From Erythrobacteraceae bacterium (GTDB lineage: Bacteria > Pseudomonadota > Alphaproteobacteria > Sphingomonadales > Sphingomonadaceae), in contig JAIXPX010000029.1 in NCBI GenBank assembly GCA_027486035.1, positions 1 through 32,344 on the forward strand: a stretch of 32,344 nt of DNA. The letters are read 5' to 3'. Below the pieces are notes generated by a model, which made no database searches, was not told the DNA's origin, and saw nothing but the letters and a program-made list of their open reading frames with translations. The position numbers and the translations under genes were made by a program. Each line of letters starts with the position of its first letter. Position 1 is the first letter of the stretch. Below are positions 9,521 through 16,819 of this stretch, piece after piece.

Positions 9521-10905
9521 GGCGCTGCCTCCAGCGCCCGTGCCAGCTTTTCGCTGACCGGCCCGCTGCGCTCGTGGCGCTCAATGTCCTCAGGCGGCAG
9601 CGGCAGGGGTGCGCCCGCCAGTGCTGCGGCGAGGCGGTCGCGGTCCAATGCGCCTTCCCAGCGCGCCACGATGATCGTCGCCACGGCATTGCCGATGAAG
9701 TTGGTCAGCGCGCGGCATTCGGACATGAAGCGGTCGATGCCGAGGATCAGCGCCATGCCCGCCACCGGCACGCCCGGCACCACCGAAAGCGTTGCGGCAA
9801 GGATTACGAAGCCCGATCCGGTGACGCCTGCCGCGCCCTTGGAACTGATCATCGCGACCAGCACCAGCGTCAGCTGGTCGGCGATCGACAGCTCCACGCC
9901 CACCGCCTGTGCGATGAACAGCGCGGCCAGCGTCATGTAGATATTGGTGCCATCGAGGTTGAAGGAATAGCCCGTCGGCACGACCAGCCCGACCACCGCC
10001 TTGCGGCACCCGGCGGCTTCCATCTTCTCCATCAGGCTCGGCAGGGCGGCTTCGGAGGAGGACGTGCCAAGCACCAGCAGCAATTCCTCGCGCAGGTAAC
10101 GGATCAGCGCGAAGATCGAAAAGCCGCCCGCCCAGCCGACCAGGCCCAGAATCACCAGCACAAACAGCAGCGAGGTAAGGTAGAAGGTCGCCACCAGCGC
10201 GGCGAGGTTGGCAAGACTGCCGATGCCGAACTCGCCGATCGTGAAGGCCATGGCCCCGAAAGCGCCGATGGGCGCCAGCTTCATCAGCATGTGGACGAGC
10301 TTGAACACCACCTGCCCGAACGAGGCGAGCACGTCGATCACAAGGTCGCTCGCCGGGCGCGTGGCGGCGATGGCGACCCCGGCGAGGATCGCGACCAGCA
10401 GCACCTGCAGGATCTGGCCATCCGTGACTGCGCTGAACAATGTGTCAGGGATGATGCCGAGCAGGAAGCCGGTGATCGTGGTCGCCTCGGCCTTGTCGGC
10501 ATAGTCGGCGACTGCGGCAGTATCGAGCGTGGCCGGATCGATGTTGAGCCCTTCGCCGGGCCGCACCACATTGGCCACGACAAGGCCGATGATCAAGGCG
10601 AGGGTCGAGAAAGTCAGGAAATAGGCAAAGGCCTTGCCCGCAACGCTGCCAACCGCTTTCAGATCGCGCATCCCGGCAATGCCGGTGGCAACGGTGACGA
10701 AGATCACCGGCGCGATGATCATCTTGACGAGCTTGATGAACCCATCGCCCAGTGGCTTCAGCCCTGCGCCGAATTCAGGGGCGAAATGGCCAACCGCCGC
10801 GCCCAGCGCAATTGCCACCAGCACCTGCACGTAAAGCAGGCGATAGAACGGCTTTTTCGCTGCGGGCAGGCTCCTCCCTGACGCTATGGCGGTGTGCGAA
10901 CCCAT
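9517..10905 (-). CDS. dctA: C4-dicarboxylate/proton symporter (DctA type)
   Basis: This is a 462-residue inner-membrane symporter of the dicarboxylate/amino acid:cation family. The hallmark elements are all present: [16 protein letters not shown] (re-entrant loop 1), [32 protein letters not shown] (re-entrant loop 2) and [20 protein letters not shown]. The wording follows DctA rather than the glutamate carriers GltP/GltT ([19 protein letters not shown]), so succinate, fumarate or malate are likely substrates. Start ATG 10905 has a GGAGAG ribosome-binding site 9 bases upstream. It is the first gene of a five-gene minus-strand unit. Its upstream region, shared with divergent dctB, carries tandem palindromes that probably bind the neighbouring DctD-like regulator. 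The C-terminal 30 residues are a variable cytoplasmic tail. Confidence 0.94.
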   Translation of the reverse strand: MGSHTAIASGRSLPAAKKPFYRLLYVQVLVAIALGAAVGHFAPEFGAGLKPLGDGFIKLVKMIIAPVIFVTVATGIAGMRDLKAVGSVAGKAFAYFLTFSTLALIIGLVVANVVRPGEGLNIDPATLDTAAVADYADKAEATTITGFLLGIIPDTLFSAVTDGQILQVLLVAILAGVAIAATRPASDLVIDVLASFGQVVFKLVHMLMKLAPIGAFGAMAFTIGEFGIGSLANLAALVATFYLTSLLFVLVILGLVGWAGGFSIFALIRYLREELLLVLGTSSSEAALPSLMEKMEAAGCRKAVVGLVVPTGYSFNLDGTNIYMTLAALFIAQAVGVELSIADQLTLVLVAMISSKGAAGVTGSGFVILAATLSVVPGVPVAGMALILGIDRFMSECRALTNFIGNAVATIIVARWEGALDRDRLAAALAGAPLPLPPEDIERHERSGPVSEKLARALEAAP

Positions 10906-10984
10906 GGGCCGCGGCTCTCCCCGATACGTGTCTCTCCGTTTTGTAGCCTCGGGCCAGGGGGGATGCGGTGCAAGCCTTCCGGAA

Positions 10985-11029
10985 CTGGCGGGGCGAATGC
11001 CAGGAAATCAGGGTCTTGCGATCAGACCC
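10985..11029. promoter_or_regulatory. Dyads in the dctA leader/promoter region
   Basis: Two smaller inverted repeats lie between the tandem palindromes and dctA. GGGTCT (11011-11016) pairs with AGACCC (11024-11029) over a 7-base loop, and CTGGC (10985-10989) pairs with GCCAG (10999-11003). No convincing promoter can be assigned. A GG-N10-GC spacing read on the minus strand at about 11001-10988 has a poor -12 element, and a TACAAA near 10942-10937 lacks a good -35. Confidence 0.35.
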
Positions 11030-11040
11030 CGAGCATTTGA

Positions 11041-11087
11041 TGCGGAATTCCGCACAAATTCCTTGCAGGCAGTGCGGAAATCCGCAC
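11041..11087. promoter_or_regulatory. Tandem palindromic operator sites between dctA and dctB
   Basis: TGCGGAATTCCGCA (11041-11054) is a perfect 14-bp palindrome. GTGCGGAAATCCGCAC (11072-11087) is the same palindrome with one central mismatch and one more flanking pair. Their centres are 32 bp apart, about three helical turns, so both face the same side of DNA. Each is followed by CAA and then CCTTGC, so the unit is also a direct repeat. Tandem regulator sites upstream of dctA are established for rhizobial DctD; assignment to this regulator is inference. The second site ends 34 bases before the dctB start codon, so autoregulation is possible. Confidence 0.75.
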
Positions 11088-11121
11088 AAGCCTTGCCGAG
11101 GGAGCGGGAGGAGCGCGACAC

Positions 11122-12789
11122 GTGCAGGGCAGGGTGAGCCGCTGGTATCTGGCAAGCGTCGCGGCGGTGGCGGTGCTGCTGCTGGCCGGGCTTGCCATGC
11201 TGGTGCTTGACCGGGCGGTGCGGGTGCAGGCGCTTGAAGATACCCGCGCTGCGGCCGATGGGCAGGCCGCGATCCTCGCTGCGGGGCTGGAGAGCGAGCT
11301 CAACAAGTTCACTCTCGTGCCGCGCGTGCTGGCGGCGGACCCGGATGTGGCCGAACTGCTCGGTGGCAATGCAGGCCAGCATGATCTGCTCAACCGGCGG
11401 CTGGCGGCGCTGGCCAGGCAAACACGTGCGGCGGCAATCTACCTGATGGATGCGCGCGGGCTGACGCTGGCGGCGAGCAACTGGGGTCGCCCTGGCAGCT
11501 TCATCGGCTCGAATTACCGCTTCCGCGATTATTTCGCAGGCGCGATGCGCGATGGGACCGAAACCGAATTCGCACTCGGTACGGTCAGTCGCCGTCCGGG
11601 GCTGTACCTTGCCGAAAGGGTCGGCCCGGCCGAAGCGCCGCTCGGTGTGGTGGCGGTCAAGGTCGAGTTCGACAGTCTTGAGGCCAAGTGGCGCGATGCG
11701 CAGGACATGGTCTTCGTCACCGATGCGCAAGGGATCGTCCTGCTCGCCAGCAATCCCGAATGGCGGTTTCGCGCGGTGGCCGAAGGCGATGCGCCGCGCG
11801 ATCCGGCGCGCGATGAAATGCGTTTCGGCGTTGCGGAGCCCAAGCCGCTCGAACTGCCCGGCGGGGGCAGGGCAGGGCAGCCGGTGCGGATGATCGAGAA
11901 GATCCAGCCGATCGCTCCGGCGGGGTGGGAACTGCATCTTCTCGCCGATCCGTCCGCGCGGCTATCGGTTGCGCTTGCCAACGCACGCCTTGCCGGGGTG
12001 GGCGCGCTCGCGCTGCTGGGGCTTGCGGGGGCAGGTGCATGGATGTGGCGTCGTCAGCGACAGGCCCGCGCCGCCGCCGAGATCGCGGCGCAGACGGCCA
12101 CCTTGCGCGAGCAGCTCCAGCAGGCCAACCGCCTCGCGACCCTCGGCCAGATCACCGCCGGGTTGGGTCACGAAATCCGCCAGCCGCTCGCGGCAATGCG
12201 CGTCTATGCCGAGACGGGTGAGCGCCTGCTCGCTGCCGCGCACCCGGACGAGGCTGCGGGCAATTTCGGAAAGATCGCCGGGCTTGCCGCCCGCATCGGC
12301 GAGATTACCGAGGAACAACTCCATTTCAGTCGGCGCTCGGCTGAAGAACCGCGCGATATCCGCGTGTCGGAAGTGATCGACGGCTCGCTGCTGCTGCTGC
12401 GCGACCAGATCCGCCACAAGGCGATCGCGCTGACCATGCCGCCTGCCGAGGCCGCCGCCGCCACGGTGCGTGCGCGCCATGTCCAGCTGGAACAGGTGCT
12501 GGTCAACCTGCTGCAGAACGCGGTGCAAGCCTGCGGAGAAGGCGGAGCGATCGTGCTGGAGGTCATCGCAGAGGCAGGCACGGTGCGCCTGTCGGTCAGC
12601 GATGATGGGCCGGGTGTGCCGGCAGCCTTGCGCGACACGCTGTTCCAGCCTTTCGTTACATCGAAGGCGGAAGGCATTGGCCTTGGCCTTGCCATCGCGC
12701 AGGACATCATGCGCCAGCTTGGCGGCGATCTGCTGCACGAGGATACGCCTGTCGGCGCCCGTTTCATCATGGTCATGCCCGCGGCATGA
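11122..12789 (+). CDS. dctB: C4-dicarboxylate sensor histidine kinase (DctB type)
   Basis: This is a 555-residue membrane-bound sensor kinase. A transmembrane segment (about 9-29) precedes a periplasmic sensor region (about 30-280) of the double-PAS/Cache type, with NYRFRDYFAGA resembling the ligand-binding part of DctB. A second transmembrane helix lies at about 290-308, followed by a coiled linker. The phospho-acceptor His350 is in GLGHEIRQPLAAMR, as in DctB. The ATPase domain has the N box (NLLQNAVQA, Asn466), the G1 box DDGPG (494-498) and GIGLGL (518-523). The start is GTG 11122, supported by GGGAGGAG about 8 bases upstream. The gene overlaps the regulator gene by 4 bases (ATGA) and diverges from dctA. 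Confidence 0.9.
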   Translation: MQGRVSRWYLASVAAVAVLLLAGLAMLVLDRAVRVQALEDTRAAADGQAAILAAGLESELNKFTLVPRVLAADPDVAELLGGNAGQHDLLNRRLAALARQTRAAAIYLMDARGLTLAASNWGRPGSFIGSNYRFRDYFAGAMRDGTETEFALGTVSRRPGLYLAERVGPAEAPLGVVAVKVEFDSLEAKWRDAQDMVFVTDAQGIVLLASNPEWRFRAVAEGDAPRDPARDEMRFGVAEPKPLELPGGGRAGQPVRMIEKIQPIAPAGWELHLLADPSARLSVALANARLAGVGALALLGLAGAGAWMWRRQRQARAAAEIAAQTATLREQLQQANRLATLGQITAGLGHEIRQPLAAMRVYAETGERLLAAAHPDEAAGNFGKIAGLAARIGEITEEQLHFSRRSAEEPRDIRVSEVIDGSLLLLRDQIRHKAIALTMPPAEAAAATVRARHVQLEQVLVNLLQNAVQACGEGGAIVLEVIAEAGTVRLSVSDDGPGVPAALRDTLFQPFVTSKAEGIGLGLAIAQDIMRQLGGDLLHEDTPVGARFIMVMPAA

Positions 12790-14111
12790 GCGCCCCCTCG
12801 CCTGCCCTGCCGCTGCATGTCGCGCTGGTCGAGGATGACCCGGCCCTGCGCGATGCGACCATGCAGGCGCTCAGCCTCGAAGGGGCCGAGGTTACCGCCT
12901 TCCCCGATGCCCGTGCCGCGCTCGGCTGGCTGACCGCCGACTTCCCCGGCGTGGTCGTGAGCGACGTGCGTATGCCCGGCATGGACGGGATCGCCTTCTT
13001 CGCGGCCCTGCGCGGTATCGATCCGGATCTGCCGGTCATCCTCGTAACCGGGCATGGGGATATCGCCATGGCGGTGGAGGCGATGAAGAACGGGGCGGCA
13101 GATTTCCTGACCAAGCCCTATGCCTCAGCCGATCTCATCCGCGCCCTGCGTGCCGCCGCGACACGCCGCGCGCTGGCGCTGGAAAACCGGCGTTTGCGGG
13201 ATGAGGCGGGGCGGGGGGTGCGCGGCGCTATCCCCGGCACATCCCCCGCTGCCGAGCGACTGCGCTCCGTGATCGAGGGTGTGGCGCGCTCCGAGATCGA
13301 TGTGGTGCTGACCGGACCCCACGGCACCGGCAAGAGCCACGCCGCGCGCGCCATCCATGACCTCAGCCCGCGCCGCGCCAGGCCGTTCGTTGCGGTCGAT
13401 GCGGGCGTCTTGGCGCATGAGGATGCCGAATTGCTGCTGTTCGGACGCGATCCGTCAGCGAGGAGCGCGGGCCTTTCGCGCACGGGGCTGGCCGAGCGCG
13501 CCAATGGGGGTACGCTGTTTCTCGACGAGATCGCCGCCGCCAGCGAGCCGCTGACAGCGCGCCTCCTGGCGCTGATCGAGACACGGCAGGTCTTCCCGCT
13601 GGGCGCTGCCAGTTCGCGCCGCCTGAACCTCAGGATCATCGTCGCCCGGGTCGGCAGTGAGGGGGATGGGCGCGATCCCTTGTGGCACCGGCTGGGGGCG
13701 GTCCAGATCGCCTTTCCCCCGCTTTGCGAGCGGCGCGAGGACGTGCCCGAGATTTTCCGCATGTTCGTTGCCCGTCATGCCCGCGCGCTCGATATAACGG
13801 CTCCGCCGATTAGCGAAGCGGCGTGGCGGCACGTCCAGACCCATGACTGGCCCGGCAACCTGCATGAACTCAGCGCCTATGCGCGCGCCTTCGTTATGGG
13901 GCTGGCCGATACCGGTGTGGCGACGTCACCGCTTATGGGCGAACGATCGCTCCAGCAGATCGTTGCCGATTTCGAACGCACGGTGCTCGAGGATGCACTG
14001 CGGGCTTGCGGAGGGGACGTCGCGCAGTTGCAGGCGGTGCTGAAGACACCGCGCAAGACGATCTACGACAAGCTCGCGAAATACGACATCCGTCCACGCG
14101 ATTTCCGCTGA
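12786..14111 (+). CDS. dctD: DctD-like response regulator lacking GAFTGA
   Basis: This is a 441-residue NtrC-family regulator. The receiver domain (about 10-125) has acidic residues Glu16/Asp17/Asp18, phosphorylation site Asp60, Thr88 and Lys110. The AAA+ domain (about 148-375) has Walker A GPHGTGKS (177-184), Walker B GGTLFLDEI (241-249) and FPPLCERREDVPEIF. The C-terminal Fis-type helix-turn-helix ends in TPRKTIYDKLAKYDI, very like DctD. Oddity: the GAFTGA loop that contacts sigma-54 is replaced by SARSAG (224-229). Relatives without this loop, such as TyrR and Rhodobacter NtrC, work with the housekeeping sigma factor, so sigma-70 control of dctA is the likely inference. It is translationally coupled to dctB. 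Confidence 0.88.
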   Translation: MSAPSPALPLHVALVEDDPALRDATMQALSLEGAEVTAFPDARAALGWLTADFPGVVVSDVRMPGMDGIAFFAALRGIDPDLPVILVTGHGDIAMAVEAMKNGAADFLTKPYASADLIRALRAAATRRALALENRRLRDEAGRGVRGAIPGTSPAAERLRSVIEGVARSEIDVVLTGPHGTGKSHAARAIHDLSPRRARPFVAVDAGVLAHEDAELLLFGRDPSARSAGLSRTGLAERANGGTLFLDEIAAASEPLTARLLALIETRQVFPLGAASSRRLNLRIIVARVGSEGDGRDPLWHRLGAVQIAFPPLCERREDVPEIFRMFVARHARALDITAPPISEAAWRHVQTHDWPGNLHELSAYARAFVMGLADTGVATSPLMGERSLQQIVADFERTVLEDALRACGGDVAQLQAVLKTPRKTIYDKLAKYDIRPRDFR

Positions 14112-14153
14112 AATGCTCACATGCGAACAAAGCGACGAACGCGGCGACCGGAA

Positions 14154-14169
14154 GCGGGTGCCTACCCGC
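14154..14169. other. Small hairpin between dctD and tRNA-Leu
   Basis: GCGGGT (14154-14159) pairs with ACCCGC (14164-14169) across a 4-base loop. It sits between two convergent units and might limit read-through, but no T-run follows on either strand, so it is not a clear terminator. Confidence 0.35.
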
Positions 14170-14190
14170 GAGGTTTCATGAATGAAGAAA

Positions 14191-14277
14191 TGGTGCCCAG
14201 AAGAGGACTCGAACCTCCACGCCCTTGCGAGCGCCGCCACCTGAAGACGGTGCGTCTACCAATTCCGCCATCTGGGC
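14191..14277 (-). tRNA. tRNA-Leu (anticodon CAG)
   Basis: Read on the minus strand, the gene starts GCCCAGA and ends TCTGGGC-A-CCA, giving a perfect 7-bp acceptor stem and an encoded CCA. The D-arm reads GGCGGAATTGGTAGACGC, as in leucine tRNAs. The anticodon stem CCGTC/GGCGG encloses TTCAGGT, so the anticodon is CAG (decodes CUG). A long class II variable arm follows (GGCGCTCGCAAGGGCGT), and the T-arm is GGTTCGAGTCC. Total length is 87 bases. Confidence 0.96.
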
Positions 14278-14324
14278 ACGGATGCTTCCGGTCGTCGTCG
14301 CCGGAGGCTGGGTAGGGGCGGGCC

Positions 14325-14352
14325 ATTAGCGAAGGGGTTGGGGGCCTGTCAA
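14325..14352 (-). promoter_or_regulatory. Sigma-70 promoter for tRNA-Leu
   Basis: On the minus strand TTGACA (14352-14347, perfect -35) is followed after 16 bases by GCTAAT (14330-14325, a 4/6 match to -10). Transcription would start near 14318, about 40 bases before the mature tRNA 5' end. Confidence 0.65.
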
Positions 14353-14382
14353 TGCAAACCTCTCCGCTCGCACGGATAAGCG

Positions 14383-14398
14383 TGTTTCACGTGAAACA
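14383..14398. other. parS: parS centromere-like site (ParB binding)
   Basis: TGTTTCACGTGAAACA is a perfect 16-bp palindrome and matches the widely conserved chromosomal parS consensus bound by ParB. It lies in a noncoding stretch between the tRNA-Leu promoter and the NDUFA9-family gene. No parA or parB gene is in the window. An apparent reading frame through it (Phe-His-Val-Lys) arises from the palindrome itself and is not a gene. Confidence 0.9.
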
Positions 14399-14658
14399 TC
14401 CGCCGCAGAACGGTGCAGGCGGGGGTCTGGACGGGGCTGGCACGGGTCTGGAACGGGTCAGGACGGGGTCTGGAGCGCACAGAAGGACAGCGGGACGATG
14501 CTGAATCGCGCCCCGCTCCCGCCGCATCATCCCCCCGCATCATCACCCCCCCGCCCCCGCACGGGCCGCAGGCCGCATCGCACCTCTTGCCTGCAACGCC
14601 GCCTTGCCGCAAAGGCGCTCGCAGCACAGCAAGGCTTCACCAGAGAGCACGCACACCA
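14399..14658. repeat. Noncoding region with G-tract repeats and C-runs
   Basis: This is about 260 bases without a credible gene, between parS and the next start codon. At 14421-14475 there are five imperfect 10-12 bp units of the form GGGTCTGGAC, spacing G-tracts of 3-5 by 7-8 bases. At about 14523-14565, CCGCATCATC is repeated and merges into long C-runs. Open frames crossing it have no family features, and the 14659 start is preferred for the downstream gene. Function is unknown; strand-asymmetric G/C tracts could form quadruplex-type structures. Confidence 0.6.
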
Positions 14659-15642
14659 ATGGCCCGCCCCACCTCCTCCCCCTCAACCTCCTCCCCCCTG
14701 TCCGGCAAGCTGGTCACGATCTTCGGCGGCACCGGCTATATCGGCCATTACGTCGCCCAGAGCCTGCTCGCCCGCGGCGCGCGCGTCCGCCTCGCCAGCC
14801 GCGCGCCGGGCAAGGCGCAGAGCCTGAAGCCCCTCGCCAATCTCGGCCAGCTCCAGCTCATGCCCTGCGACATCACCCGGGCCGAACACGTCGCTGCCGC
14901 GCTCGAGGGGGCGCAGCACGTCGTCAACCTCGTCGGTGCCTTCACCGGCGATCTGGGCAAGCTGATGGGCGAGGCCCCGGGCACCATCGCCGCCCTCGCG
15001 GCCGAGCGCGGCGTCGCCAGCCTCGTCCACGTCAGCGCGATCGGCGCCGATGCCGCCTCGCCCACCGCCTATGCCCGCGGCAAGGCGCAAGGCGAGGCGA
15101 ATGTCCGCGCGGCCTTCCCGAATGCCACCATCCTTCGCCCCTCGATCGTGTTCGGCAAGGACGACCAGTTCATCAACCTGTTCGCCGGGATGATCGAGAT
15201 GCTCCCGGTGCTCCCCGTGTTCGGGCCGCAAGCCCGGCTCCAGCTCGTCTATGCCGATGACGTTGCCGAGGCCGTGGCGAGGGCGCTCGAGCACCCCGAG
15301 ACCCATGGCGGCAAGACCTATGAACTGGGCGGGCCGGAACAGCTCAGCATGATGGAGATCCACGAACGGATCGCCGCCGTGCAGGGCCGCCAGCGCAGAT
15401 TCCTCGCCGTGCCCGACGGCATCAGCGCCGCCTTTGCCGCCATGCCGCTGACCCCGATGAGCCGCGACCAGTGGACGCTGCTGAAGCCCGGCAGCACCGT
15501 CGCCCCCGGCGCACCCGGGCTGGCAGAGCTGGGCATCGAAGCCAAGCCGCTGGGTATCTTCCTCGACAAGTGGATGCTGCGCTACCGCAAGCACGGCCGC
15601 TTCGGCGCGGCCAACGCGCGCGCGAAGCTGCGCAAGGCCTAA
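14659..15642 (+). CDS. Complex I NDUFA9-family NAD(P)-binding protein
   Basis: This is a 327-residue Rossmann-fold protein of the atypical short-chain dehydrogenase group. The nucleotide-binding motif is IFGGTGYIGHYVAQ (about 21-34), followed by VNLVGAFTG, VHVSAIGAD and YARGKAQGE. ILRPSIVFGKDDQFINLF and LVYADDVAEAV are typical of the NDUFA9-like/NmrA-like proteins found with alphaproteobacterial respiratory complex I. The likely role is assembly or stability of NADH:ubiquinone oxidoreductase, or a quinone-related reductase. The start at 14659 places the Rossmann motif soon after a Ser/Pro-rich leader. The open frame extends to 14413 but crosses low-complexity DNA, so I reject that extension. 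The ribosome-binding site is weak. Confidence 0.85.
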   Translation: MARPTSSPSTSSPLSGKLVTIFGGTGYIGHYVAQSLLARGARVRLASRAPGKAQSLKPLANLGQLQLMPCDITRAEHVAAALEGAQHVVNLVGAFTGDLGKLMGEAPGTIAALAAERGVASLVHVSAIGADAASPTAYARGKAQGEANVRAAFPNATILRPSIVFGKDDQFINLFAGMIEMLPVLPVFGPQARLQLVYADDVAEAVARALEHPETHGGKTYELGGPEQLSMMEIHERIAAVQGRQRRFLAVPDGISAAFAAMPLTPMSRDQWTLLKPGSTVAPGAPGLAELGIEAKPLGIFLDKWMLRYRKHGRFGAANARAKLRKA

Positions 15643-15659
15643 GCGAGGTCACAGTCTGA

Positions 15660-15712
15660 CCGGACCCCGTTTGGCCTCTCATCCTTCGCGGGCGTGACCC
15701 GGAACCCCGTTT
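15660..15712. repeat. Short direct repeat between convergent genes
   Basis: CCGGACCCCGTTT (15660-15672) recurs as CCGGAACCCCGTTT (15699-15712), in the 160-base gap between the NDUFA9-family gene and the convergent hydrolase gene. No strong terminator hairpin was seen in this gap. Confidence 0.45.
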
Positions 15713-15802
15713 CTTCCCTCACGAGCAATGTCGAGGCTCACACGCAGCGGGGCCGCGGATCGCGTCCGGGGGACGGGGGAGGACGATGATGCGACGAAGG
15801 CC

Positions 15803-16684
15803 TTATCCCAGCGCGTCCTTGTAGAGCGCCTTGAGGTCCGCCTCGCCCTGCGCTGCGGCGGCGGCGTTATAGGCGGGGCTGTCGGCGACCATCCAGCCGT
15901 GGTTGCCGGCATAGACCTCGATCCGGGCCGGGCGTCCGGCGGCGCTTGCCGCTTCGCGCAGGGCGGTCTTGTCGGCGGGGGCCTTGGCATCGTCGTCGCG
16001 GGCGATGGCGATGAGGAAGCGTGCCTCGGTCTTGCCGATGAGCGCGTGGGGACTCACCGGGTTGCCCTCCCGCACCAGCCCGCCGCCATGGAAGCTCGCC
16101 GCGGCCCTGATGCGCGGGGTGGCGGCCGCGCTCCACACGGTGAAGGGCCCGCCCATGCAATAGCCCTGCGTGCCGATCCCCTTGGCCTGCGAAACGCCTT
16201 CCTGCCGGTCGAGCCAGTCGGCGATCGCCCTGGCATCGCGCATGATCGCCTCGGCGGTGAGCCTGGCCCGCCACGGGCCGACCTTGCCGAAGCCGCCCCC
16301 GGCGATGAAGGCGGCGAAATCGGCGAACTGTTCGCCGGTGACGTCGCGGTAATAGGGGTTCACCACGAGCACCGCATAGCCTTCGGCGGCAAGGTTGCGG
16401 GCGATGTTGCGCTTGGCCTCGCGGAGCCCTGCGATATCGGGCCACAGGATCACGGCGGCGTGGCTGCCGCTTTCGGGCTGGACGAAATGTCCGTCGAGCC
16501 GCCCGTCGGGGGTCTCGAAGTTGACGCCGCGCTCCCTCAGGCCGGCAAGGCCGGTCGGCTGCGCCCGGCCCTCGCTCTCGCCGCTCGCGCAGGCCGCAAG
16601 CGTCGCCGCGCCGGTGAGTGCGCCGAACCGGCGGCGGCTGATCGCCTCTTTCGCCCAGTCGGCGAGCTTGCTCTCGTCGCACAT
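15803..16684 (-). CDS. Dienelactone hydrolase family protein, Tat-exported
   Basis: This is a 293-residue alpha/beta-hydrolase of the dienelactone hydrolase family. The N-terminus carries a twin-arginine signal, SRRRFGALTGAATLAACA (16-33), so the folded enzyme is probably exported. The nucleophile is Cys176 in GYCMGG, characteristic of this family, with Asp230 or Asp231 (RDDDAKAP) and His262 (GNHGWMV) completing the triad. VILWPDIAGLREA and VVNPYYRD are typical family blocks. A good ribosome-binding site (AAGGAGA) lies 9 bases before ATG 16684. It diverges from the PQQ dehydrogenase gene across a 135-base gap. It may act on lactones or esters, but the substrate is unknown. Confidence 0.9.
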   Translation of the reverse strand: MCDESKLADWAKEAISRRRFGALTGAATLAACASGESEGRAQPTGLAGLRERGVNFETPDGRLDGHFVQPESGSHAAVILWPDIAGLREAKRNIARNLAAEGYAVLVVNPYYRDVTGEQFADFAAFIAGGGFGKVGPWRARLTAEAIMRDARAIADWLDRQEGVSQAKGIGTQGYCMGGPFTVWSAAATPRIRAAASFHGGGLVREGNPVSPHALIGKTEARFLIAIARDDDAKAPADKTALREAASAAGRPARIEVYAGNHGWMVADSPAYNAAAAAQGEADLKALYKDALG

Positions 16685-16819
16685 CGCAATTCTCTCCTTG
16701 GCATCCCGTCCGCGATCGCCGGTTCTGGCGGCTCCCCGCGCGCATCACAAGCCTGCGATGGACAAGCCGCCCGCAGCGCGGCAACATGGGGCAAAAGAGA
16801 GACGGGGAGTGTGGGATCG

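Noticed and set aside
10988..11003. Possible sigma-54 promoter for dctA (minus strand TGGCA with GG-N10-GC spacing)
   Set aside because: The -12 part is CCGCC instead of TTGCA/T, and the adjacent regulator lacks GAFTGA, so the match is not convincing.
14154..14169. Intrinsic terminator after dctD or the tRNA
   Set aside because: The hairpin is real but short and no T-run follows on either strand; kept only as a hairpin.
14349..14627. Minus-strand open frame containing MFHVKH
   Set aside because: The phrase arises from translating the parS palindrome; the rest is low-complexity sequence over the G/C-tract repeats and the tRNA promoter.
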